This document shows positions 1 through 7,815 of a stretch of 64,000 bases of DNA, in pieces. Source of the DNA: Nocardioides zeae (GTDB taxonomy: Bacteria; Actinomycetota; Actinomycetes; Propionibacteriales; Nocardioidaceae); the NCBI RefSeq assembly GCF_030818655.1, contig NZ_JAUTAN010000001.1, positions 3,906,001-3,970,000 on the forward strand, in the 5' to 3' direction. Positions within the stretch are counted from its first letter, which is position 1; the number at the start of each line of letters is the position of its first letter. A program made the position numbers and the translations under genes. The notes below the pieces were generated by a model, which saw only the letters and a program-made list of their open reading frames with translations, was not told where the DNA came from and ran no database searches.

Positions 1-214
1 GCCGGGTGATCTGCCGCTCCTCGCGGGCCGGGTCGGCCGGCGGGAGCTGCTGCTCGGCCTTGAGGACGCCGACCCGCTGCGTGCACTTGAAGCGCTCCGC
101 GAGCAGGTGCACCAGGGCCGCGTCGATGTTGTCGATGCTGGAGCGCAGCGCGGCCAGCTCGGGCGGTACCTCGCCGGCCGGAGCCGTCCCCGTCTCGGTC
201 ACGTCGTCGCTCAC
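1..214 (-). CDS. Chorismate mutase (AroQ type), N-terminal part; gene runs off the window
   Basis: The minus strand from a GTG at 214 reads an acidic N-terminus, then an AroQ-like first helix (ELAALRSSIDNIDAALVHLL) followed by ERFKCTQRVGVLKAEQ. The pattern of Arg-Ile-Asp pairing with a downstream Arg-Val-Gly...Lys is typical of class II chorismate mutases, which convert chorismate to prephenate in Phe/Tyr synthesis in the cytosol. About 71 codons are visible and the C-terminal helices lie outside the window. There is no Shine-Dalgarno sequence, but a TATCCT hexamer sits 8 nt before the GTG, suggesting leaderless initiation. The motif match is good, but only the first helix can be judged. Confidence 0.8.
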   Translation of the reverse strand, partial: MSDDVTETGTAPAGEVPPELAALRSSIDNIDAALVHLLAERFKCTQRVGVLKAEQQLPPADPAREERQITR

Positions 215-222
215 GGGAGCCA

Positions 223-228
223 AGGATA
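223..228 (-). promoter_or_regulatory. Probable -10 box of a leaderless promoter for chorismate mutase
   Basis: TATCCT on the minus strand, followed by 8 nt and then the GTG start codon at 214. This spacing puts the transcription start at or next to the start codon. No ribosome binding site is visible. Confidence 0.5.
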
Positions 229-243
229 GGTGCGGGCGGGCCC

Positions 244-1830
244 TCACCGGCCGAGCAGCCCCCGCACGAGGCCCTGCAGCGTGCCGAGGAGCGAGCCCGT
301 CGGGTCCCCGCCCGCCTCCTCCGGCGACCCCGAGCCGTCGGTGGGCGTGCCCCAGTCGAGCGTGCTCCAGGAGGTGTTGAGCACGACGAGCACGCGGGAG
401 CCGTCGGGGTTGGCGTACGCCACCGTCTCCACCGGCGACCGCTGCGTCGAGCCCAGCAGCACCGCACCGGGCTGGACGAAGCGGGAGAGCTGGGACCAGT
501 ACGCCGCGGACTGCCCCACCACGTAGCCCTCGTCGCCCACCTCGACCATGCCCCGGCAGGTCGCGCACCCGCCGAGGTGCGGCCCGCCGGCCGTGTCGAG
601 CGCCAGGTTCCAGTAGAGGGAGGCGACCGCGCCGTACCGGAGCGGGTTGAGGAGCGCCAGGTGCGTCTCGTTGACGAGGTTCTGCCGGGTGTCGCGCCAG
701 TGGGTGGTGCCGGTGCACTCCGTCATCCAGGCCGGTCGCGCGGTGGTCTGCTGGGCGGCGGGCTCGCGGCGGAGGTTGGACTCGTAGCAGTGGTAGCCGA
801 TCGCGTCGACCGCCTCGCCGGCGGCGGCGAGCAGCGCGGCGGGGTAGCCCGTCGGGCGGTCGGTGCCCTCGTCCACGTAGTTGTGGTCCCAGCCGAGGAT
901 CGCGACGTCGGTGAACCCGGCCGCGTCGAGCGCGGGCCGCAGCGCGGTGGCGAGCCGGGCCTGGGTGGCGGCGGGCATGGTCATCGTCGGGTAGGTCGAG
1001 TTGCAGTGCTGGGGCTCGTTGCCGAGCGACACCTGGGCGACGTCGACGCCCTCCGCGGCGTACGCCTGGAGGAAGCGCACGTAGTAGCGCGCGTAGACCC
1101 CGACCATGTCGTCGCGCAGCTGGTTCTGCTGCTGCCAGCAGTCGCCGACGTACTTCCCCGACCGCTTCATCCACCCCGGCGCCGACCAGGGCGCGGCGAC
1201 GACGACGAGGTCGGGGTTGATCGCGAGCGCGTCCCGCAGCACCGGCAGCACGTGGGCCCGGTCGCGCTCGATCGAGAACGAGGCGAGGGTCGGGTCGGGC
1301 GCGTCCGCGTAGCTCGCGTGCCCGGGCGTCGCGACGAAGTCGCTCGCCCCCATCGCCAGGCGCACGACGTCCAGCGAGGCGCCGTCCGCGCCGAACAGGT
1401 CCGCGAGGATCGCGTCGCGCTGGGGCGAGGTGTCGATGACGTACGCCGCGGAGTCGGTCAGCGCGCCGCCGAAGCCCACGACGGGGGAGGTGCCGGGCAC
1501 GGCGTCGCCCACGACGAGCTCCTCGCCGCCCACGACGGGACGGGTGGCGAGCGGGGCGCGGGCGGTGACCTGCTCGGTCAGCCCGCCGGCGGTGGCCGTG
1601 GTGCGCCAGGACGCGACGCTGGTCGCGCCGGGCTGCCAGACGTAGGTCGTGACCGACGTCGGGGGCAGGGTGTCGCGGACCGCGACGCCCCCCAGGTCGA
1701 TGCGCGCGTCGCTGCGGGTGTCGGCGGCGACCCGCGCGGTGGCGGGGGCGGGCGCGGCCGCACCGGTGGTGGCGACGAGCGCCGCGAGGACCGCGATCGT
1801 CACTGCGGGACGGAGGGGCGTGGGGAGCAT
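244..1830 (-). CDS. Secreted glycoside hydrolase family 30 (glucosylceramidase / beta-1,6-glucanase-like)
   Basis: 528 aa from the ATG at 1830, where a signal peptide begins (positively charged start, then AVTIAVLAALVATTGAAA). The reading frame stays open upstream, but nothing recognisable lies there. The mature protein shows GH30 landmarks: GFGGALTDSAAYV near residue 110, a SAPGWMK loop, LGNEP near residue 270 (acid/base Glu) and WMTECTGT near residue 370 (nucleophile Glu). It ends with a beta-rich domain (VLVVLNTSW). The family hydrolyses beta-linked glucosides outside the cell, such as glucosylceramide or beta-1,6-glucan; the substrate cannot be read from the sequence. It is convergent with the truncated chorismate mutase side and divergent from the MFS gene. 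Confidence 0.88.
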   Translation of the reverse strand: MLPTPLRPAVTIAVLAALVATTGAAAPAPATARVAADTRSDARIDLGGVAVRDTLPPTSVTTYVWQPGATSVASWRTTATAGGLTEQVTARAPLATRPVVGGEELVVGDAVPGTSPVVGFGGALTDSAAYVIDTSPQRDAILADLFGADGASLDVVRLAMGASDFVATPGHASYADAPDPTLASFSIERDRAHVLPVLRDALAINPDLVVVAAPWSAPGWMKRSGKYVGDCWQQQNQLRDDMVGVYARYYVRFLQAYAAEGVDVAQVSLGNEPQHCNSTYPTMTMPAATQARLATALRPALDAAGFTDVAILGWDHNYVDEGTDRPTGYPAALLAAAGEAVDAIGYHCYESNLRREPAAQQTTARPAWMTECTGTTHWRDTRQNLVNETHLALLNPLRYGAVASLYWNLALDTAGGPHLGGCATCRGMVEVGDEGYVVGQSAAYWSQLSRFVQPGAVLLGSTQRSPVETVAYANPDGSRVLVVLNTSWSTLDWGTPTDGSGSPEEAGGDPTGSLLGTLQGLVRGLLGR

Positions 1831-1940
1831 GGGAGGCGTCGACTTTCTGGGGCCCGGGGGAGGCGTGGCGCCGTGACGACCGGAGGGGGAGGGTGCCGTC
1901 GTCGGCGAACCTACGGCATCTCCGCCCCGGACGGAACGTT

Positions 1941-1961
1941 TCCTCAAGGAATCCTCAAGGC
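1941..1961. repeat. Direct repeat TCCTCAAGG x2 in a divergent promoter region
   Basis: TCCTCAAGGA and TCCTCAAGGC lie head to tail with an 11-bp period between the GH30 gene (minus) and the MFS gene (plus). The first copy is part of a TTCC-TCAA-GGAA dyad. One helical turn of spacing in a divergent intergenic region suggests an operator. Neither flanking gene is a regulator. Confidence 0.35.
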
Positions 1962-2083
1962 AGTGCGCGCGGAACAGACCGGCGGTCGAAAACGATTGGC
2001 TCGCGGACGATGAGTTCTGCGAGCCTCTCCGGTCGGATCCCTCGTCCGTCGCGCCACCCACCCCGCTGCTCCAGGAGACACCC

Positions 2084-3604
2084 ATGACCGACACCCGCGC
2101 CGAGGCGCTGCCCGCGACGGGACCCGCCGCGGGACCCGCCGCGGGACCCGTGCCGGGTTCCAGGCTCGAGCGTCGCGACGTCGTCCTCATCGGCGTGCTG
2201 CTGGTGGCGACCTTCGTGGTGATCCTCAACGAGACCGTCATGAGCGTCGCCCTGCCGGTCCTGCAGACCGAGCTGGGGGTCGACCCGAGCGTCGGGCAGT
2301 GGCTCACGACGGCGTTCCTGCTGACCATGGGCGTCGTCATCCCGCTGACGGGCTACCTGATCTCCCGCCTCGGCACGCGCACGCTCTTCGGGGTCGCGAT
2401 GAGCCTCTTCACCGCGGGCACGACGCTCGCCGCGCTCGCTCCCGGGTTCGGCGTGCTGCTCACGGCGCGGGTCGTGCAGGCCACCGGCACCGCCATCATG
2501 CTGCCGCTGCTGATGACCACGATCATGACGCTCGTCCCGCCGGCCCGCCGCGGCGTGATGATGGGCAACATCTCGATCGTCATCTCCGTGGCGCCGGCCC
2601 TCGGTCCGACGCTGTCCGGCGTGGTGCTCGAGCACCTCGGCTGGCGGTGGGTCTTCGGGCTCGTCGTGCCGGTCGCGGTGGCCGCCCTCGTGCTGGGCCT
2701 GCGCCTCGTGCGCCCGGTCGCCGCGCCGCACGCGGCCCCCGTGGACCTCGTCTCGGTGCCGCTCGCAGTGCTCGGCTTCGGTGGTCTCGTCTACGGCCTC
2801 GTCAGCCTCGGACACGCGGCCGAGGGGGCGCACGGGCTGTCCCCGGCGGTGCCCTTCGCCGTCGGTGGCGTCGCGCTGGCGGCGTTCGTCGCGCGCCAGC
2901 TGCTCCTGGCCCGCACCGACCGCGCCCTCCTCGACCTGCGGGTCTTCGCGTCCCGGCAGTTCACCGTCGCGATGGTCGCGATGCTCGTGGCGATGGCCGC
3001 GATGATGGGCACCTTCATCCTGGTGCCCTACTACGCCCAGACCGTGCTCGGCATGGGCCCGACCGCGACCGGCCTGCTGACGCTGCCCGGCGGCATCCTC
3101 ATGGGCCTCGCGGGCCCGCTCGTCGGGCGTGTGTACGACGCCCGCGGCCCCCGCCTGCTCCTCCTCCCCGGAGCCGCCCTCATCAGCGCGGCCCTCTGGA
3201 TGCTCGCGACCGTCGGGGCCGACACGCCCGTGGCGTGGCTGCTCGCGGCGTACGTCGTGCTCTGCCTGGGACTGGCCGTGACCTTCACGCCGCTGATGAC
3301 GGCGGGTCTCGGGTCGGTGCGCCCGGCGCTCTACGCGCACGGCTCGGCGGTGCTGGGCACGTTCCAGCAGGTCGCCGGTGCGGCCGGTACGGCGCTGTTC
3401 GTCACCGTCATGACCATCGTCTCCACGCGGTCGGCCGAGGACGGCGCGACGGCCGAGGTCGCGGTGGCGGACGGCGTCCGGTCGGCCTTCCTCGTCGGCG
3501 CCTGCGTGTCGCTGCTGCTGCTCGTCGTCGTGACGTTCGTGCGCAAGCCGGAGCAGGACCCGGAGCAGGAGCCCGGCGCCGACGGCGCGCCGCTGCCCCA
3601 CTGA
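2084..3604 (+). CDS. MFS drug exporter, DHA2 family (EmrB/QacA-like)
   Basis: 506 aa. The start is the ATG at 2084, with AGGAGA a short distance upstream. A 35-residue Gly/Ala/Pro-rich tail (three GPAAGP-like units coded by a 12-bp repeat) precedes 14 predicted membrane spans. The motif-C region (near RGVMMGNISIVISVAPALGP) and the first-helix NETVMSVALP are typical of proton-driven DHA2 multidrug exporters in the cytoplasmic membrane. The C-terminal tail is acidic. No adjacent TetR gene is seen, so the substrate and control are unknown. Length matches the family. Confidence 0.9.
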   Translation: MTDTRAEALPATGPAAGPAAGPVPGSRLERRDVVLIGVLLVATFVVILNETVMSVALPVLQTELGVDPSVGQWLTTAFLLTMGVVIPLTGYLISRLGTRTLFGVAMSLFTAGTTLAALAPGFGVLLTARVVQATGTAIMLPLLMTTIMTLVPPARRGVMMGNISIVISVAPALGPTLSGVVLEHLGWRWVFGLVVPVAVAALVLGLRLVRPVAAPHAAPVDLVSVPLAVLGFGGLVYGLVSLGHAAEGAHGLSPAVPFAVGGVALAAFVARQLLLARTDRALLDLRVFASRQFTVAMVAMLVAMAAMMGTFILVPYYAQTVLGMGPTATGLLTLPGGILMGLAGPLVGRVYDARGPRLLLLPGAALISAALWMLATVGADTPVAWLLAAYVVLCLGLAVTFTPLMTAGLGSVRPALYAHGSAVLGTFQQVAGAAGTALFVTVMTIVSTRSAEDGATAEVAVADGVRSAFLVGACVSLLLLVVVTFVRKPEQDPEQEPGADGAPLPH

Positions 3605-3643
3605 GCGGCGCCGTCCGCGGGAGCATCCGTCACACTGGCTCCC

Positions 3644-4081
3644 GTGGACGTGACCGCGTGCATCTACTCGCCGGACGGGGCCCTGCGCCTCGAGCCCGAC
3701 GAGTTCCTCGACGCCGCGCTCCTGTGGTGGCCGGACGCGGTCGCGGTCGACGTGCGGCGCCGGATCCCCCGTTCCCGCCGCGTGGGCGTGCGGGTCGAGG
3801 CGCCCGGCGAGCGGCCCTTCCAGGTGCGTCTGTCGCGGGACGGCACGGAGCTGGTCACCGACGGCGACCACGTGCAGCAGATCTGGTTCGCGATCTGGGC
3901 CCGCTCCCGCGTGCCGTACGACGCGCCCGGCCGCATCGTCCTCGTCAACGCCGACGCGTCCGAGGCGGCGCTGCTGACGCCCGGCATGACCGCGCGCGAG
4001 GTGTGGGCCGCCTGGCGCGGCCAGACCGAGGAGTGGCAGCGCTTCGCCCGCGGCTGGCTCGCGGCGACGCTGGCGGGGTAG
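3644..4081 (+). CDS. Hypothetical protein, 145 aa
   Basis: The GTG at 3644 has a CACACT hexamer 7 nt upstream, fitting a leaderless start. The protein is soluble, Arg- and Trp-rich, with no signal peptide or membrane span. It reads as an alpha/beta fold with several Trp (LLWWPDAV, QQIWFAIWAR, VWAAWRGQTEEWQRF). The GC3 pattern and length make it a real gene. I do not recognise the family. It stands alone between the MFS gene and a tandem repeat array. Confidence 0.65.
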   Translation: MDVTACIYSPDGALRLEPDEFLDAALLWWPDAVAVDVRRRIPRSRRVGVRVEAPGERPFQVRLSRDGTELVTDGDHVQQIWFAIWARSRVPYDAPGRIVLVNADASEAALLTPGMTAREVWAAWRGQTEEWQRFARGWLAATLAG

Positions 4082-4084
4082 TCG

Positions 4085-4208
4085 CGTCGAGCTGTCACGT
4101 ACGGCGCGGCGTGGGCGTCGAGTTGGGTCGTACGGCGCGGCGTGGGCGTCGAGGTGGGTCGTACGGCGCGGCGTGGGCGTCGAGCTGTCACGTACGCCGC
4201 GGCGCGGC
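4085..4208. repeat. Four 31-bp tandem repeats
   Basis: Units at 4085-4115, 4116-4146, 4147-4177 and 4178-4208 each begin CGTCGAG and contain GTACGSCGCGGCG. Units 1 and 4 share GCTGTCAC, while units 2 and 3 share KTGGGTC, giving an A-B-B-A arrangement. There is no unique spacer between units, so this is not a CRISPR. It lies just after the stop codon of the 145-aa gene and before recC. Confidence 0.85.
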
Positions 4209-4216
4209 GGGGCCAC

Positions 4217-4273
4217 GAAATGGTCGGCAACGACGGGTGAGGCGGCGTCCGGACTGTCGTCGGTGACCATTTC
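4217..4273. repeat. Long imperfect inverted repeat before recC
   Basis: GAAATGGTC (4217-4225) pairs with GACCATTTC (4265-4273). A second stem step, ACGAC/GTCGT, lies inside. No U-tract follows. It could be a terminator of the upstream gene or a palindromic repeat; it ends about 90 bp before recC. Confidence 0.6.
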
Positions 4274-4365
4274 CGGGGGTCGCGGTGCAGTGGGCGGCGA
4301 CAGCTCGGGCTACCCCTGTGGAGGACCGTCCGGGAGTGTCGGTCGCTCGTGGCAGGCTCTCCCGC

Positions 4366-7300
4366 GTGACCCTCACCGTCCACCGCGCGACCAGCACCGG
4401 CGTCCTCGCCGACGCGCTGGGAGACCTGCTCGCGCACCCGGTGGACGACCCGTTCGCCGACGAGCTGGTGGTCGTGCCGGAGCGCGGGATCGAGCGGTGG
4501 CTGGCCCAGCGGCTCTCCCACCGGCTCGGGGCGGGCCCGCGAGGTGGTGACGGGGTGTGCGCGGGTGTGCGGTTCCTGCGGCCGCACTCGCTGGTGACCC
4601 TGCTGCTCGATCGCGACCGCGACGACCCGTGGGAGCCGTCGCGGCTCGTCTGGCCGGTGCTGGCCGTCATCGACGCCCACCTCGACGAGCCGTGGTGCGC
4701 GCCGCTGGCGCGCCACCTGGGCGCGGCGCTCGCCCCGGGAGAGCCGGCGGAGCTCGGCGACCTCCGGCGCTCGCGCCGGTGGGCCGTCGCGCGGCGCCTC
4801 GCAGGACTGTTCGGGTCCTACGCCTCGCAGCGCCCGCGGCTGCTGGCCGCGTGGCGCGAGGGGCTGTTGACCGACGGCGCGGGCGCACCGCTGCCCGACG
4901 ACCTGCACTGGCAGGCCGAGCTCTGGCGCCGCGTGCTCGACGAGGTCGACGCGCCGCCGCCCGACGTGCGGCACGAGCGCACGGTCGCGGCCCTGCGGGC
5001 GGGTGAGGTCGGGGAGCTCGACCTGCCGGGGCGGCTCTCGTTGTTCGGCCACACGCGCCTGCCCGCCGCCGAGATGGAGCTCGTCGCGGCCCTGGGGGAG
5101 CGTCGCGACGTGCACCTGTGGCTGCCCGTCGCGTCCACCGCGGTCGCGCGAGCGCTGGACGCGCACGCCCCGGTCGACACGACGGCGCCCGTGCGGGCGG
5201 ACCACGACACCGACGTCCTCGTCCACCACCCGCTGCTCGCCGCCCTGGGGCGCGACGCGCGTGAGCTGGGGCTGCGCCTCGCCGCCCTGCCCGGTGTCGC
5301 GGTGGTGACCCACGACGACCACGACGAGCCGGAGCCCGGAGCCCCGCTGCTGCACCTCCTCCAGGCCGACGTGCGCGCTGACCGGATCCCCGGCGAGCAC
5401 GACCGTGCCGCGCGCACCCGGGCGGTCGACACGTCGGTGCAGGTGCACGCGTGCCACGGACCGGCGCGCCAGGTCGAGGTGCTGCGCGAGGTGCTCGTCG
5501 GGCTGCTGGCCGACGACCCCTCGCTCGAGCCCCGGGACGTGCTCGTGATGTGCCCCGACGTCGAGACCTACGCGCCCCTGATCGAGGCGGGCTTCGGGCT
5601 GGCCGGCGCGCTCGACGAGGGCGAGGAGCCCGCAGCCCGGGAGGGGCGGCACCCGGCCCACCGGCTGCGGGTCCGCCTCGCCGACCGCGCGCTGGGCAGC
5701 ACCAACCCGCTGCTGGCCCTGGCCGAGCGGCTCGTCGCGATGGCCGGCGGTCGGGTGACCGCCTCCGACGTGCTCGACCTGGCGTCGCTGCCCGTGGTGC
5801 GCCGCCGCTTCCGGCTGGCCGACGACGACCTGACGGTGCTGCAGCGGTGGGTGGCGGACGCCGGTGTGCGGTGGGGGATCGATGCGCCCCACCGTGCGGG
5901 GTTCGGCCTCGACGGCATCGCCCAGAACACGTGGCGGGCGGGCCTCGACCGCGTGCTGCTCGGTGTCGCGGTCTCCGGAGACGAGCCGCACTGGCTGGCC
6001 CACGCCCTGCCGCTCGACGACGTGGGCAGCGGCGCGATCGACCTGGCCGGCCGCGTCGCCGAGCTCGTCGACCGGCTCCATGTCACCCTCGACGCCCTGC
6101 ACGGCCCGGCGCCGGCCGCCCGGTGGGCGACGGTGCTCGCCGACGGTGTGGCGTCGCTCGCCGCGGTCGCCCCGGCCGACGCGTGGATGCAGGCCGAGCT
6201 CGACCGCGAGCTGCGACGCCTCGCCCCCGACGACGACGGCGTGGCGCCGCCCTTGATGCTGCCGGACGTCCGCGCCCTGCTGGCCCGGCTCTGGTCGGGC
6301 CGTCCGACGCGCACGAGCTTCCGCACGGGCACCCTCACCGTGGCCACGCTCGTGCCGATGCGGTCGGTCCCGCACCGCGTGGTCTGCCTGCTGGGCCTCG
6401 ACGACGGCGTGTTCCCGCGCGCGGGGATCGACGACGGCGACGACGTGCTCGCCCGGCGACCGCTCCTCGGCGAGCGCGACCCCCGCGCGGAGGACCGGCA
6501 GCTGCTCCTCGATGCCGTCATGGCGGCCGGCGAGCGGCTGGTCGTGACCTACACGGGGGCGACGGAGCACACGGGCGGCGTGCGGCCGCCCTCGGTGCCG
6601 GTGGGCGAGCTCCTCACGGCGCTCCGGGCCACGGCGCCGGTCGAGCGACCACTGGTGGTGCGTCACCCGCTGCAGCCGTTCCACCCCGCCAACCTCGAGC
6701 CCGGGGCGGCCACGGGGCACGGCCTCGTGCCGCCGGGCGCGCCCCCCTTCAGCTTCGACCCGACCGCCCTGGCGGGCGCCCGCGCGGTCGTGCGGGAGCG
6801 GGTGCCGCGGGGTCCCTTCGTCGCCGCGCCGCTGCCCCGGGAGCGCGAGCCGGAGGTGGCGCTCGACGACCTGGTGCGGTTCGTCGAGCGACCGGTGCGG
6901 GAGTTCCTGCGCACCGGGCTCGGGGTCGGCAACCGGTTCGACGCCGACGAGGTCGAGGACGCGCTGCCGCTGGAGCTCGACGCCCTCGACCGGTGGGGCG
7001 TCGGCGCGCGGCTCCTCGCCGACGTGCTGGACGGCGTGCACCCGGAGCTGGCCCGCGAGGCCGAGCGTCGGCGAGGTCAGCTGCCGCCGCGCGCGCTGGG
7101 CGCCCGCACCCTCGCGAGCGCCGAGCGCGACGTGCGCGCGCTCTACGTCGACACCGTCGAGCTGCGGGCCGGTGATGCGCGCACGCTCGACGTGGACGTC
7201 GACCTGGGGGACGGACGCCGCCTCGTCGGCACCGTCGGCGGCGTGCACGGCAACCGCCTGGTCTCGGTCGGGTTCTCCGGCGTGCGGGCGCGGCACCGCA

Positions 7301-7815
7301 TCGGGGCGTGGGTGCGCCTGCTGGCGCTCTCGGCGGCCCACCCCGACTCCTCGTTCACGGCCCACACGGTCGGGCGCAGCGGTCGTTCCGGTCCGCAGCG
7401 CTCGCTGGCCGGACCGCTCGACCACCGCGCCCTCGACCACCTGCGCGCCCTCGTGGACCTGCGGGACCGCGGCCTCGCCGAGCCGCTGCCGATGCCGGTG
7501 CGCACGGCGTGCGCCGTCGCGGAGGCCATGCGCCGCCAGCGGGCCGGCGACGACGTCGAGCTGGAGGTCGTGGCGCGGCGGGAGTGGGAGACCTCGCGCG
7601 ACCGTGCCGCCGTCCCCGGCGAGCACGAGGACCCGGAGCACGCGCTGGTCTACGGCGACGCGTCCGGCGTCGAGGTGCTGCTCGGCCCGCCCCGCGACGA
7701 CGAGCTGTGGGTGCCCTCCACGGAGGGACCGGGCTTCCGCACCCGGATCGGGCAGCTCGCCTGGCGGGTGTGGGGTCCCCTGGTCACCGGCGGCGAGCGG
7801 ATGGGGCCGCTGTGA
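4366..7815 (+). CDS. recC: Exodeoxyribonuclease V subunit gamma (RecC)
   Basis: 1149 aa from the GTG at 4366 (protein begins VTLTVHRATSTGVLADALGDLL); E. coli RecC is 1122 aa. The N-terminal block carries the family pattern DPFADELVVVPERGIERWLAQRLSHRLG. RecC is the helicase-fold scaffold that recognises Chi and splits the strands in RecBCD, acting in double-strand break repair. The middle keeps PLLHLLQADV and VLVMCPDVETYAPLI, and the C-terminal third has the DDLVRFVERPVREFLRTGLG block. The stop overlaps the recB start (GTGA), so translation is coupled. The frame is open upstream of 4366, but that stretch runs into the inverted repeat and is not conserved. Confidence 0.93.
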   Translation: MTLTVHRATSTGVLADALGDLLAHPVDDPFADELVVVPERGIERWLAQRLSHRLGAGPRGGDGVCAGVRFLRPHSLVTLLLDRDRDDPWEPSRLVWPVLAVIDAHLDEPWCAPLARHLGAALAPGEPAELGDLRRSRRWAVARRLAGLFGSYASQRPRLLAAWREGLLTDGAGAPLPDDLHWQAELWRRVLDEVDAPPPDVRHERTVAALRAGEVGELDLPGRLSLFGHTRLPAAEMELVAALGERRDVHLWLPVASTAVARALDAHAPVDTTAPVRADHDTDVLVHHPLLAALGRDARELGLRLAALPGVAVVTHDDHDEPEPGAPLLHLLQADVRADRIPGEHDRAARTRAVDTSVQVHACHGPARQVEVLREVLVGLLADDPSLEPRDVLVMCPDVETYAPLIEAGFGLAGALDEGEEPAAREGRHPAHRLRVRLADRALGSTNPLLALAERLVAMAGGRVTASDVLDLASLPVVRRRFRLADDDLTVLQRWVADAGVRWGIDAPHRAGFGLDGIAQNTWRAGLDRVLLGVAVSGDEPHWLAHALPLDDVGSGAIDLAGRVAELVDRLHVTLDALHGPAPAARWATVLADGVASLAAVAPADAWMQAELDRELRRLAPDDDGVAPPLMLPDVRALLARLWSGRPTRTSFRTGTLTVATLVPMRSVPHRVVCLLGLDDGVFPRAGIDDGDDVLARRPLLGERDPRAEDRQLLLDAVMAAGERLVVTYTGATEHTGGVRPPSVPVGELLTALRATAPVERPLVVRHPLQPFHPANLEPGAATGHGLVPPGAPPFSFDPTALAGARAVVRERVPRGPFVAAPLPREREPEVALDDLVRFVERPVREFLRTGLGVGNRFDADEVEDALPLELDALDRWGVGARLLADVLDGVHPELAREAERRRGQLPPRALGARTLASAERDVRALYVDTVELRAGDARTLDVDVDLGDGRRLVGTVGGVHGNRLVSVGFSGVRARHRIGAWVRLLALSAAHPDSSFTAHTVGRSGRSGPQRSLAGPLDHRALDHLRALVDLRDRGLAEPLPMPVRTACAVAEAMRRQRAGDDVELEVVARREWETSRDRAAVPGEHEDPEHALVYGDASGVEVLLGPPRDDELWVPSTEGPGFRTRIGQLAWRVWGPLVTGGERMGPL

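Noticed and set aside
4085..4208. Possible CRISPR array
   Set aside because: Units are directly abutting 31-bp repeats with no spacers and there are no cas genes.
1955..4270. 771-aa minus-strand frame opposite the MFS gene and the 31-bp repeats
   Set aside because: Shadow of the MFS gene; composition is Arg/His/Glu-rich and it includes non-coding repeat DNA.
3664..7641. Very long open frame (1325 aa) on the minus strand opposite recC
   Set aside because: Arg/Gly/His-rich composition typical of antisense frames in high-GC DNA; no domain; recC on the plus strand has full family motifs.
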